Origin: Heterostelium multicystogenum
Taxonomy: Eukaryota; Evosea; Eumycetozoa; Acytosteliales; Acytosteliaceae
Length of the DNA stretch: 32,976 bases
Direction of reading: 5' to 3'
NCBI GenBank assembly: GCA_003667245.1
Contig: RCNN01000226.1
Location: forward strand, 1-32,976
Each line of letters starts with the position of its first letter. Position 1 is the first letter of the stretch. The notes beneath the pieces were generated by a model. The model saw only the letters and a list, made by a program, of their open reading frames with translations. It made no database searches and had not been told where the DNA came from. Position numbers and translations under genes: made by a program. Below, in pieces: positions 1 to 11,260 of this stretch.

Positions 1-2440
1 GGCACTGTAGGTGAAAAGGAAGGTCTTGAGTGATACTTCTTGGATGATACGGTTGAGACGCTCACGGACTGCCTCAGCGTCTTGGAATGACGGTCCAGAG
101 CTTGAGACCAGCAAGTAAGTGATGGTGGTACGGTAGTCTCCAGTGGCCAAAGCCTTGGAGCTGGCATAAATTACATCCTTGAATGTTTCGGGTGGTGGAA
201 CAAATACTTGTTTATCAAGGTGATCCATGTGACGTTGGAGAACTTGCATGTCTTGAGCTTAGAGTCGAATGGAGAGCAGCAGTTTGTGGGACGGGCAATC
301 AACATACCGGATAACAAGTTGACGGTTTCGAATGACGTCAATTGGGATGTGCAAGTGACCTGGAGCATACGTTGCTTCTCTTCGATTTCCTTGAGTGGAT
401 CCTTCTCTTGGTATTTTGGATGCATGGATGGACCTTGGGCGAGCAACTCCTTACGCAAACCTGAGAAACTCAGCCAAAACATTGTTGGGCCTCTTGAATA
501 TATCCCTTACGGAAGGCGCCAAAGACCCAATTGGACCATTGCACGATTGAAAAGGATCTGTGTGAGGATGTCCATGACGGTTGGGTTTATCTTGGAGATG
601 GGACATCAACATCATATCACGAGCCTCGTGGAAACGGTTGTGGATGGCGTTTGAAATAGATTATTACAGAGGATTGGTACGGGCATTCAAACGCTCGTCT
701 CCGTGTTGGTAGATGTAGGAAGAGAGACGCTTGATCAACTTTTTCGTTTTGCTCATACTCGGCGGTATCACCACGGTGGTAGAGATGCTCGAGACGACGG
801 ATGGCAGCACGAGATGCCTTGGCTGAGGTGTCGTGTTCCTCGAGATAGTTTTGGACTAACTCTCCGATTTGCAACAAGACTGGCTCGTCAGCAAGACGGG
901 TGGTATATTCTGCAGATGGATAGTGGAGGTGTTGGAGGGACTTAGTAAACTCGTCGTCCCAACGCTCGAACAAAGACAACAAGTTTGCACGGACAATAAC
1001 TTCACCTTCCTTCAACTTTGGCTCGTCGTTGTCAGAGCACAAAATAAAATTCTTGTTGGAGGTCAAGATGTTGATCAAAACGCAAGATGTTCTCTGAGCA
1101 GCTCTTCCAGGTGGCGAGGGGAGAAGCAGTTTGGAGGTTTGGTGAAAGATCAAACTGGGCGTTGATGAGATTGTATAAGATGTCGAAAATCTCCTTCAGT
1201 CTTGACTTGGGAAAGGAGGAATTCGAGGTCTTCGACTTGTTTAGTTGGGGAAGTACCCTTCTTACCACGACTGTTGAGAATCTCCTTCAATTTCTTTGCG
1301 ATTTCCTCTTGGGTAATTGACGTTGAAACTGCTGGTGCTGCTGGGTTGCTGTAGTTCGGTCTCTTGTTGTTGTGGTTGCTTAACCTTCTTTTCCTTAATC
1401 TTTTTAGTTCCTTTAGTTGGTTGAGCTGGGGTATCTTGTTTTCTTTGAGCTGGTGAACCATTTTCCAGCAGTATCAGAGTCGGAATCAGAGTATGATTCT
1501 GATTCTGATTCTGATTCTGAATCGAATTCAGAATCTGATGAGAAATCCTATATGTTATAATAGTAGATCACTGTTAATGTTACTGTTGATGTATATTTGA
1601 TAGGGAAGCTACATACACTGTCGGATTCTTTTGTTTGCTTGATCCATGGGTTTTTGGCTGGAGCCTTTTTGGAGGCGGCTGGGGTTGGTTTCTTTGGTTT
1701 CTCTTCTTCGGATTCTTCTTCGGATTCTTCTTCGGATTCGTCTACCTTCTTAACAGCTACTTCGCCCAACAATGATGGATTCTCTCTGTAAACTTTGATT
1801 TGTGCATCATATGGTGGTGTAGTCTTCTTGATCTTTTGTCTCAAGAATGTGTGAGCCTTTGAGTTACGTTGACTCAACTTCTTTCTGATTGCTTCATCGA
1901 TAGCAAGTCCAGATTCAATTAAATATAAAGTCTTGACCAAAGCTGGTGGTACACCTTCTTTCTTAATCAATGCAGTTGATTTATCTACTGCCTTCATCAT
2001 TGTTTTCGAATCCTAAATACAAAAATCAATTCAAGTAATTAACATCAACATCTAACTTCTTTTGACTTTGATTATTTATCCTGTTGTTGAATTGTTGATC
2101 TTCAATCTATGATCAATGGTGAATGTCGATTGATTGATTGATTGATTGTAGATTGGTTTGATCGATTGATTGAAATTGTAAATGATTGATTGATTGATGA
2201 CTTACCAGTTTGAACATTTGCCCATTCGTTGGCGGCGATTTGTTGCTTGGTAGATTGTAAAATCTCTTCCAATTGAGTCCAGAGCTTATCTTTAGCTGAA
2301 CGTACAACACGCTTTACATCTGCTTCGTCTTCAGAGGAAGAGATAACTTTTCTCTTTGGTACAACTTGGACATCTGAATCTGATGAACTTGAATCACTCT
2401 CTGATTCAGATGATGATGATCCTACGAAAAAACGAGACAT
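1..2440 (-). CDS. eif3C: eIF3 subunit C, 3' end beyond window, many frame breaks
   Basis: Core scaffold subunit of translation initiation factor eIF3, which binds the 40S ribosome in the cytoplasm. The start at 2438-2440 gives MSRFF, then a Ser/Asp/Glu-rich stretch and the family motif RVVRSAKDK. Exon 1 is 2206-2440, exon 2 about 1617-2012, exon 3 runs from 1547 to the left edge. Downstream I read TQEEIAKKLKEIL, the ARDMMLMSHLQD block, LLSGML and, at the edge, IIQEVSLKTFLFTYSA, all in eIF3c order; the PCI end and C-terminus lie outside. The reading frame changes at least eight times between about 1440 and 240, several times at homopolymers (A run near 1437, T4 near 1077, T4 near 490). The exon 2 acceptor at 2013 also needs one G fewer. 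Protein-level conservation continues in alternating frames, so I favour sequencing error over a pseudogene. Identity is very sure, exact CDS is not. Confidence 0.88.
2013..2205 (-). repeat. Tetranucleotide (GATT)n tract in eIF3c intron 1
   Basis: Inside the 193-nt first intron of eIF3c, GATT/ATTG units repeat around 2128-2149 and again around 2164-2198. A similar tract lies just 5' of the gene at about 2505-2531. These are simple repeats without coding or CRISPR-like structure. Confidence 0.7.
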
Positions 2441-3338
2441 CTTCTAACTAACTATTGCTTTTAACTAAATCTATCTGATCTGTTACTAACTGCTGCTGTT
2501 TTGTTTGTTGATTGATTGATTGATTGATTGAAGATGCTTTCCTGTAAAAGTAATCTATCTTAATCTTGTTTTGTTTTGTTTTGTTTTGTTTGTTGACTGG
2601 CTGGTTGAAAATCACTCTCTATATTTAAACCTATGAAAGTCAATGTATTTAGAGAGAGTTATAGTGTGAGGTTTCGCGTTGCTTCTAAACTAAATTATAA
2701 CAACAACAACAACAATACTATCTATCTATGAATGTATGTATGATGTTTGAAAAACTTTAACAAAACAAAATAAAAATAAAAAACAAAAAACAAAATAGTA
2801 AAAGTTGAACTTTAGTTGATAAAAGTCGACATTCAACTCTAATTCTCATTCACACCAAAACAAAAAAAATTTAAAAAAATCAATAATAATAAAATTGACA
2901 CTAGTTTATGTTATTGAAAAAAACTAAAGTGAAAAAAAACATGAGAAACTTTTTTTTGATGTACAATTCGAAGTTCGGTGTTAGTGAACATACACATATA
3001 CACACAAAATATATTTTAAAAAGAAAGAAAGAAAGTTATAAAATGATAACAATAGATGGTAGTTTATCACAATACAAATTAATTGATTTGAATGAATACT
3101 ATATTGAGTGTTGTTACTGACTCTTGTTATTTCTATCTTATCTTCTTATTAATATATATATTATCTGTTGATGAACTACTTTCCTTAACCTTGACTGTAC
3201 CTGGTTGTATCTTGCCTGCCGTCTGTTATGATATCTGTCTGTCTGTTTGTCTATCTGTCTATATTTCTGTTTATCTGTAATCGTATCATGTCTTCTCTAC
3301 GATGTTGTTGTATTAATTATTTTGTGGAATTGGGTAAT
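2441..3338. other. Intergenic region between eIF3c and pch2 (divergent)
   Basis: This AT-rich stretch separates two divergent starts and should hold both promoters. It contains (GATT)n near 2505-2531, TTTTG repeats near 2567-2589, A-rich tracts around 2760-2880 and a TCTG/TCTA microsatellite at about 3230-3280. Short open frames at 2908-3120 and 3092-3280 have intergenic base composition and no recognisable motif, so I do not call them genes. Confidence 0.6.
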
Positions 3339-4979
3339 ATGACACAACAGTCGAAGTAGAACTACTTGATAGATCTCTTGCGTCCTATAAGTCGATTAGA
3401 GATGATGTCCGACTATATGTTGTTGATACTTTGTCAAGCTTGAATTTAATTGAATGTCTAGTTTCAAAGCCTTACTTGTATTTTGATCTTAATGATGTTG
3501 TTCTCCAGGATCAAAGTCCTGCGTTCGTTGAGAAGATTGATCAACTCAAGAAAGAGATCAAACTAATCAAAGTCTACGATCACTTCAATCGTTGTAAATT
3601 GGAAAATGCCAAGTGGTCCACACATGCGCATCTCATCCACTTTGCCATTCACCCTTATAAGCTAAATCGAGAGGAGTCTGTTGACGAAGATGTAGATAGT
3701 CCAGAAGAATCATCGCCCTATCAACTTACCATCTTGCCCAACTATCAATATTCAACTCTCTGGGAGAAGTATGTCAAGGTCGTCCTACTTGCCAATATCA
3801 TAACCAATACTAATACCATTTCATCTATCAATCTATCAATCTATCAATCTATCAATCTATCTATCTTTGTAGTTTGGAGTATGATGGAAATATAAAGCCC
3901 AAGCTACTCCAGTACCTGTCCACTTTGCTCAGATTCTCGTCGTCCAACATCGACCAAAATATCATATCTCATAATAAGTAAGGCTTGTTTCGATTGCTGA
4001 GACGGACAACTCGTTAACAACTGTCGTTTTCTAGAATTATATTGCTGAATGGCCCTCCTGGAACTGGAAAGACCAGTTTGTGTAAAGCATTGGCACAGAA
4101 GATAGCGATTAGGCAACTCGGCGGAGCAGGCGGGGATCAAGACAAGTCGTCAGCGGTGGCCAATGCAACACTTATAGAGATTAATTCACATAGTCTGTTT
4201 AGTAAATGGTTCTCCGAGAGCGGCAAGCTAGTGATGAAGGTATTTGACAAGATAAAAGAACTGGCGGAGGACTCTGATTCGCTGGTTATGGTGCTCATTG
4301 ACGAGGTCGAGAGCTTGACCGCCGCGAGAAAAGCCGCAATCTCTGGTGGAGAGCCCTCCGACTCCATTAGAGTGGTCAATGCTTTCCTCACCCAGCTAGA
4401 CCGGCTCAAATACTTTCCAAACGTTTTGATTCTAACCACCTCCAATTTAGTCGGTGCAGTCGGTATGTTTTCCATTGGTGTTGGATCGAACACACCCAAA
4501 TGCAACATTTTCTCTTCAGCCATATTAACGACGTTTCATTATTGATATCAGACATTGCATTCATAGATAGAGTCGATATTAAGCAATTTATTGGGCCACC
4601 ATCCATCCAAGCCAGACAGGACATTATCAAATCATGCTTGGTCGAGTTGGAGCGAAAGAAACTCATTGTAAATAAAAATGACATTGGAGCGAATGTCGAC
4701 TATCAAATGAAGTTGCTGAAAGAAATTGCAGAACTCTCCGAAGGATTCAGTGGAAGATCTCTGAGAAAGATACCATTCATTACATTTTCCAATATCACTG
4801 ATGTAAGTTTTATAAAATCAACAACAACAATGGAAACTAACTAACCAAATGCACAATACACCAAAATATAATATAATATATGATAGGCAATCCCAATCGA
4901 TATGAACCAATTCCTAACAAGAATGAAATCGACATTACTAGAAGAAATAGAAAACAACTCTAGAATTGATAAAATATAA
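3339..4979 (+). CDS. pch2: Pachytene checkpoint protein 2 / TRIP13 AAA+ ATPase
   Basis: Hexameric AAA+ remodeller of HORMA-domain proteins, acting in meiotic chromosome axis and spindle-checkpoint control. Exons are 3339-3768, 3873-3977, 4035-4462, 4552-4802 and 4887-4979, with GT-AG introns of 104, 57, 89 and 84 nt. Visible motifs: Walker A GPPGTGKT (about residues 183-190), [17 protein letters not shown], Walker [10 protein letters not shown], a LTTSN sensor segment, [14 protein letters not shown] and the C-terminal [10 protein letters not shown]. All follow TRIP13 order. The chosen ATG at 3339 gives MTQTVEVEL and 435 residues, close to human TRIP13 (432), but it needs one extra A at 3346-3347. 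Without that correction the first in-frame part starts after an unknown 5' exon. Family identity is very sure; the N-terminus is inferred. Confidence 0.93.
3820..3868 (+). repeat. ATCA/ATCT microsatellite in pch2 intron 1
   Basis: Tandem ATCA/ATCT units occupy the 3' half of the 104-nt intron at 3769-3872 and run almost to the splice acceptor. They probably act only as a pyrimidine-containing intron end. Confidence 0.7.
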
Positions 4980-5524
4980 ATTGATCAATCTAAATGTATT
5001 ATTAAAGCTCAACTGTATGAATTCAAATGATATTATTAGTTCAATTCTTATTGTTGAGATCTATTGTCTAAAAAATAGTTTGCACTCTTTTTGATTCCGC
5101 CGAACTGAGGGTGGAATTCCATTGTCAGTCTGAAGACTTTGGCATGAAAAAATCAGGTTGTGAAAGTTCAATTCAAATTCAAAAAAAACTGAAAAATCTT
5201 TGTGAAGTGTTGCAAATTATTGTGCTTAAATAAATCTTCATTTTGTGTTGGATCTGACACTTTGGATAGTTTAATTAATTGATTGTTGCAGTTATTCGTA
5301 AACATTGGTTAGATCTATAGCAGTGTTCAATGACTACTACCACCGACACTATACTGTTGCATACAATCAATCTACTCTAATTAGAAATAAGTAGGAGAAG
5401 TCTAAGAAGAAGTAATACAGCGCTAGTCTACTGTCTGTTGTCCTATCATCCATCTGTCGGTCTTCAGTCACTTGTGATAGAGTTGAGAGATCGGTTCTGT
5501 AGATAGAAGTTCAGTTCTTGGAAG
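4980..5524. other. Intergenic region before vps52
   Basis: About 545 nt between two plus-strand genes, holding the pch2 3' end and the vps52 promoter/leader. It is AT-rich without an open frame I would support. No RNA gene was recognised. Confidence 0.5.
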
Positions 5525-8500
5525 ATGTTTAGAAGCGATAGTAATAGTAATAATAATAATAATAACAGCAACAATAACAGCAACAACCTTAACAACAACA
5601 ATAATAGTAATAATAGTAATAACTTAACAACAATGACAACTACTCCACCGAATGGTGGTATTGCAAATAATGGCGGTAACAATAGTAATAGCCAGGCGTA
5701 TGACAGACCAATTGTACAGTCTATTTCGCACTTGGAGTTGAGCGAAATGTCAGGTGAGTCATTGTCGCCTGTGCAAACAAATGCAAGTGGAAATGGACAT
5801 ATTTCACATGGCGCAGGTGGCGTCATCACACCTCCTACGTTGGTCATAACCAATAACAATCGTGGTGGAGACGTATCAACTACGTCTACTGGAAGTCTTA
5901 ATGGCACTGGTCTGTCGCCAAACGTGACACCGATGATCAACGGTGTGAAATATCCACCGCCCAAAGTCAAGAGTTCATTGCTGTCACCAAGTCTGGCGTC
6001 GTCCATTGGCTCATTCGGTAATTTCAACGACAGAGACGATATTGCTGACGATAATGAGAGCATAATCTCCTCGGTCAGTGGCACCGCCGAGTCGGTCGGT
6101 GACCTAGAGCTGAAGTTTGACTTGGATTTCACCACTTCCGATGTTCCCTTAGGTGGACTAGAAGATTTAGAAGGTACGGACATATGATAGACAGACAAGC
6201 AGCCAACAGGTAGAAGTATACTAATGTGATATGATTTCCACAGATTTACTTAAGCAGTATGCAACTGAGAATATCATTGCGGACTGTTACAAGAAAGGCA
6301 TAGATATAAAGCAATATTCAGAGGAGGTCGAATCAGCACTACTCAAATACGATCAGATCATGAAAAAGACATATGAAGATATTATCCCAGATTGTAAGTA
6401 GATCAACACCGGTGTCGGTGCTACTGGCTATTGATATGCACCTTTCTGACATAATACTTACTGTGCATTGATTTCAATCATCAGATGTAAATGAAAGAGA
6501 AACTTTTGCCTTGATGTATAAAACCTTGAAGGAGAGCAACAATCTGCTGAGTGGATTCGAAGAGATGCTCTTGAAGTTTCAATCGGATCTCACCAATATT
6601 TCAAAGGAGATGAAAGAACTACAGGAAAAGTCAATTTCCAAGAGTGTAAAGTGTAACAACAGAAAGAACGTCGTTGAGAAGCTCAATAGAGTTATAGAAG
6701 AGCTATCAATGCCAGAAGATATTATACAGTATGCATGCAGATTGCAATTGAAACATGAATATGAATCAGTATACTAATTGACTGTCGTTGACGACAAACA
6801 GTTTGCTAACAGTAGGTGAAGTCAATGACCAATATCTACAGTATCTATCGATATTCAGCAGAAAAATAGGACATTTCGAGTCACAAAAGATGAACAAAGT
6901 TGCTGCAACCGATGATGTTGCCAACAATATTCAAAAGATGCTGGCAATTGTATGAATCTTTCATTTGCACACTGATAGTGTAATATTAGGTACCAACTAA
7001 TTGGTTTCATTGAAATAACATTTGATATAGGTTTTAGAAAAGATAAATAGATTCTTTGCAAATCACTTCCAGATGATAAAGACTGTTGCACATCTACACG
7101 CCAAACAACAGGAATTCGCATTATATAGACAAGCATTCTTTTTCCTCTATAGACACTCGAGTAAATTGGCTAAGCAGCTATTTGAACAATATAAGGAATT
7201 GGTGGAAAGACTCTACACCGCCAACACCAAAGAATACATCTCTTTCCTATCGAAGCTGCAATTTGACCCAACCACAAAGAACGATCTAATAGGTACATCA
7301 GAGAACAAGAATAAAGGTAAGTTAGGAATAGTCCATGTCTCATTCTGATAGGACAGGATAGGATAGGATAGGACAGGTGAGAACTAACCCAAATACATCA
7401 TTGAAATTATTATTACAGGTTTCTTTAGTAGTAAAACCAACAAGCTAAATATTAAATCAAGTATATTCACAGTGGAATCGAGATATCAGATACTTTCAGA
7501 ACTAGATTATCCAGCTGTAAAACCACAGAATCTCAGATCAAGCAGTGCTGCAACCACACAATCCAATCAAATCAAACTATCATATGAAGCCATATACAGA
7601 TCAATGATATTCACTATTTTGGATAACATTACATTCGAATCGATGTATGTCAAAGAATTTTTCCTAACAGACATGGATTGTACCAGTCAGATATTTGGCA
7701 AATCCGAATCAATGTACATGGACAATCTGAATTCATACCTTTCGACTACTTATGACCCGATTGCATTGCTACTGATTCTATGTATTACCAACAAATATCG
7801 ATTGAAATCCACGAGTAAATCAGAATGTAGTGATCGAATATTCCAGCAGTGGACAGCGCTCACTTTGAACAGATTCAACGTGGTATTCACTGAGAATATC
7901 GACAGTATAAAGAATGCTAATATACGTGAGCTCGGTCCAATTGAGGAGAACAGACCACACTACGTAATAAGAAGATACGCAGAGCTCATTGGTTCAATTT
8001 CGACATTGCTACAACATCTACCACAAGAGTTCATGTCCAACATTAAAGAGTATCTCGATATGTTCAGAGCTGTAGTACCAAAGCTTTTAATCAGACTATC
8101 GGAGGAAATCAAAGAGAAACCCAACAGAATCATTTTCCTTTTAAACAACTATGACTTAATTTTAACTATTTTATCTGTACGTTTTAGGAATATGTAATAT
8201 CATGGATAGATCAATCATTGACTAACAGCACATCACACTTTTTGATCAATTTTAGGAAAATGAAACACCAAATATGGACGATAAGAATTACTTTACCGTT
8301 TTATATGAGCAAGAGTCAGAGCTGTTTGCAATGGAGCATTTGACCTCATACCCATACTTCAAAGAGATGGTCATCATTGTCAAAGAGCTCTATCCTCTCA
8401 TCAACAAGTATACAGTGGAGGAAATCAATCATCCAAAGCTAAAGAAAGAGATCCACGAACGAGTGCTGAAGGACTTCTACCAAAACTGGCGAACTGGTAT

Positions 8501-8714
8501 CGAGGAGATGAATGTCATCGTCACCCAGCTCTTCCCCAACTTTAGAAATGGAATGAAGATTTTCCAAATCATATTGGACCGTCTCTTCCAGATATACAAG
8601 CAATTCACTCAGATCATATTGAAATGTTTCAAAACACTTAAGAGCTCACCTCACTTTATTCCAGAGACAGAGATATCATATGAAATTAAAAAATATTATG
8701 TATCGTTTGATTAA
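5525..8714 (+). CDS. vps52: GARP/EARP tethering complex subunit VPS52
   Basis: Subunit of the GARP complex, which tethers endosome-derived vesicles at the trans-Golgi. Exons are 5525-6173, 6244-6393, 6485-6728, 6802-6949, 7031-7316, 7419-8176 and 8256-8714. All junctions are GT-AG and phases agree without any frame correction, giving 897 residues. The Vps52 core is clear: LLSGFEEMLLKFQSDL with a following coiled coil, KINRFFANHFQMIKTVAHL, the FFLYRHSSKLAKQLF and KGFFSSKTNKL blocks, the RPHYVIRRYAELIGSI motif, IIFLLNNYDLIL, and NFRNGMKIFQIILDRLFQ near the end. The first 200 or so residues are an added low-complexity arm opening with SNSNNNNNNSNNNSNN and rich in Gly/Ser/Thr; human VPS52 is shorter (about 720 residues). 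Very sure of identity and structure. Confidence 0.95.
7347..7377 (+). repeat. GATAG/GACAG pentanucleotide repeat in vps52 intron 5
   Basis: Six imperfect 5-nt units (GATAG with two GACAG variants) lie in the intron at 7317-7418. The unit length differs from the tri- and tetranucleotide repeats common elsewhere in the window. Confidence 0.75.
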
Positions 8715-9275
8715 TAGTATTTTAAAAATAATATATACATATCTAATCATTCTTTCATTAACACTTTTTGTGATTGATCAATTTGAATCCAATATAATAT
8801 TTGTGTCTCATGAATGTGTAACTAAAAATTAATTAAAAAAAGAACAATGAGGGTATGGTTACTTGTTGGGAACCAAATAATGCACATCAACCTCTTTATT
8901 TTATTCGAATTTCATCTAAAGAGGTTACATTTTGTGGGTTGGGTTGCCAAGAATCTTACCAAACTTTATATTACAACTGGAAAACAATGCTGGTAGAGGG
9001 GGACTATATCACATCGATCTCAGTCCTTATGGTATAAGAGGTGTTCCACCTTATAAAAACAGAGATAATGATATTTGATTTCATTATTTAAACATTCATC
9101 AAATAATAAGATGGATGGTAAAATTTGGAAAACGCTGTAAAAAACAATAAATACAGTTTAATAAATAGAGATTTTATTAAAATATATAATATAGTTACAT
9201 AAGTATATAAATTATAGATAAAATATATATATAAATAATTTCTATTACTCTTGAAGAGCCATAGTTGATGCCCAA
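8715..9275. other. Convergent region between vps52 and the glutaredoxin-fold gene
   Basis: AT-rich 3' flanks of two convergent genes. The only coding-like content is the short frame at 8855-9037, listed separately. Elsewhere, including 9100-9240, I see only A/T runs. Confidence 0.5.
8855..9037 (+). CDS. Small cysteine-containing protein, possible zinc-binding fragment
   Basis: A 60-residue frame with base composition more like coding DNA than its flanks. It contains VTCWEPNNAH near the start and TFCGLGCQESYQ at about residues 27-38. The F-C-x3-C turn followed by a helix recalls the second half of FLZ/TRASH-type treble-clef zinc fingers and resembles the FCSMRC motif of the gene at 24129. Only one cysteine remains in the first half, so a complete C-x2-C knuckle is not seen; a missing upstream exon, a sequencing indel or decay could explain this. 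Function unknown. Confidence 0.35.
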   Translation: MVTCWEPNNAHQPLYFIRISSKEVTFCGLGCQESYQTLYYNWKTMLVEGDYITSISVLMV

Positions 9276-10300
9276 CTATTTCTCTCCATTTGGAGCTAAA
9301 TAAGATCTCGATGTAACAATTTCAATAATTCTGAGGATATCCTTTTCAACTGCTTCAATATATTGATCCTCTCCATTCTCAATTCTATTTCAACAAGTTA
9401 GTTAATTTGAATTAATTAAATTTTAAAAATATTACTTACTTTATAATAATATTCTTCTTGTCGGTAAGTTTAACTTCTTAATGTCTTTGTAGAAGATAGT
9501 AGCTCTTACAGAACCATCACAAAGTCTTAAAAATTTCTTGTGGTGTAAATCTGTATTTTCTGAACTGGTTTCTTCCATACCAGTTGGTTCTGATGACCTC
9601 ACACTCAAAGTCGGAATCATCCAACTCTGGAAGAGGTGGGACGTTTGCTCTCCATGTAGAAGAAACTACACCCTTGACCAAACCAAAAAGCAACCACTCG
9701 GTGACGTTGATGGCAGTGTCTGTGTAACTGAGTTGGAGAGTATTCTCTGCTTCGATCTCCTTGTCGGTAACTTGTTTGTCATTGATAAATGAATCGATAA
9801 TAACAGACTTTTGGTCCTCTGGAACTACTCCACGCAATGGTTCAAGTAACTCTATAATTTCATCTGCTCTTTCATCTACCAAACATCCTTCCTATTTAAT
9901 TATCAAAATTAATATGGAAAATCCAAACTTGAAAGTTTTTTTCTATACTTACACCCCACAATCTACCATTAATTCCGATGTAAGGGTATTTTGGGATTTT
10001 CTTTGAGTGATTCTTTATCTCTGCTTGAATCTTATAGTTGTTACCAATATCATAGATGGTAATTAAATTTCTGTGTACACCATGAGTTAAAAAGAATTTG
10101 GCAAGTGTAAGTTGAAGATTGATACCCTTGATAGTAGTTCTATTATGATCAACATAAATTGTAACACCCTAATAAATTTTAAAATAAAATTTAGTTAGAT
10201 CCAATCATCATTAATCTATTAAATGAATATTCATTCATTTACTCATTGTAGATAAAAAAATATATCTATATATACTTACAAAATTTGAATCGTATTCCAT
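9276..10300 (-). CDS. Glutaredoxin-fold plus PH-like domain protein
   Basis: Four exons, 10280-10300, 9953-10168, 9440-9891 and 9276-9384, encode about 265 residues. Residues 1-105 look like a thioredoxin/glutaredoxin fold of the SH3BGR type: GVTIYVD, then a helix, YDIGNNYKIQAEI, and KIPKYPYIGINGRLWG at the usual cis-Pro/substrate-loop position. The redox C-x2-C is absent; the only nearby cysteine is in EGCLVD. The C-terminal part (EVIRTNWYGRNQFRKYRF, then a shifted-frame CDGSVRATIFYKDIKK and KIENGEDQYIEAVEKDI) resembles a PH-like module such as the N-terminal domain of RME-8/DNAJC13. Two homopolymer corrections in exon 3 (T5 at 9529-9533, A3 at 9469-9471) are needed and restore phase at the last intron. 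Fold assignments are inference; cellular role unknown. Confidence 0.6.
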
Positions 10301-11260
10301 GATTTTAGATTATTATTTATTTATTAAAAACAAAACAAAAAACTAATAATAGAATTAATACTTAGATAAAATAGAGATAAATAAAAAGAATGTATATATA
10401 TATATATTATTTAAATTTAACAAGGTGTGCAATTATTAATTAAAAAAGGTTATATATTATTGAGAACGAAAAAAACAAAATATTAAAAATTAAACAAATA
10501 ATATTATTAATAATAATTTAATTTAATTAATTATTATTGTATTGCTAATCAGACAATAAAGTGTGTGTGTGTGTGTTTACTTTTTTGTGGGAAGAGTGAT
10601 TTTGAGTTTGAATTTGAATGTGTGAGTGTGGGTGTTTCGGAAGTATTCAATATAATTTATGCAAAGCTATTGTAAACAAATAAAATGTAAATATATAACA
10701 ATGTATTTGATACTGTATATGTGTATGAATGCTTATCATATGATAAGTTAAATATATGTATATATGTTTGTACAAAAAAATACAAATGACGGTGTGACAG
10801 GATGGTTATTTGATTTTATATCATTGTTGTACAGCTAGAAGCAATCCCAAACATGATTGGATTAAATTCTCAATTTTACAAATTTATTTTAATTTTGTTT
10901 GAAAATTTGAAGGCATCCATCCTGGGAAGAAAGGAAGATCTAGAAAGTAAAAAATTAGGTCTGACAGATGAGATTCTTCTATTGGACTTAAAGAATAGAA
11001 TCATCTTTAGAGACACTCAATTGGAAGCAAATAATGATGATTGATTGACGTCTAATATTATATTATATTATTTATTGTTTGTTTGCTAGATGGTTTGAAT
11101 AGAATATTTATTGCTAATGGTTTAATTTGATTATTATTAGATTTGAATGATGATAGTAGTGGTAGATTGGAGAGGGTGTAGTTAGTGCTGTTATTGTGTT
11201 ATACATTCGAATATAATAGGGTGTGATTGATTTGTTTGTTCCGTATTATTTAAAGTGCTT
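10301..11260. other. AT-rich intergenic region upstream of the glutaredoxin-fold gene
   Basis: Contains long A/T runs, a TG dinucleotide run near 10562-10576, a perfect 16-bp palindrome at 10732-10747 (CTTATCATATGATAAG) and the small open frame at 10853-11044. The rest should hold the promoter of the minus-strand gene starting at 10300 and the rpn9 3' flank. Confidence 0.5.
10853..11044 (+). CDS. Small orphan ORF, 63 residues
   Basis: From ATG 10853 the frame reads as a helical, charged peptide with FYKFILILFENLKASILGRK and LLLDLKNRIIFRDTQLEANN, ending at TGA 11042. The second half (10911-11044) has coding-like composition. The frame is also open 5' of the ATG back to a possible splice acceptor near 10833, so it may instead be the last exon of a gene whose other exons I cannot find in the AT-rich DNA upstream. 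No family recognised. Confidence 0.35.
   Translation: MIGLNSQFYKFILILFENLKASILGRKEDLESKKLGLTDEILLLDLKNRIIFRDTQLEANNDD

Noticed and set aside
2102..2200. Regular short repeats resembling an array
   Set aside because: They are contiguous GATT units without spacers, inside a eukaryotic intron; not a CRISPR array.
5464..6198. 244-residue minus-strand frame with long Leu runs opposite vps52 exon 1
   Set aside because: The Leu runs are the complement of the Asn codon repeats; the plus-strand reading is spliced and conserved.
10732..10747. 16-bp palindrome CTTATCATATGATAAG as an operator
   Set aside because: Short AT-rich palindromes are expected by chance in this composition and no partner copy is seen.
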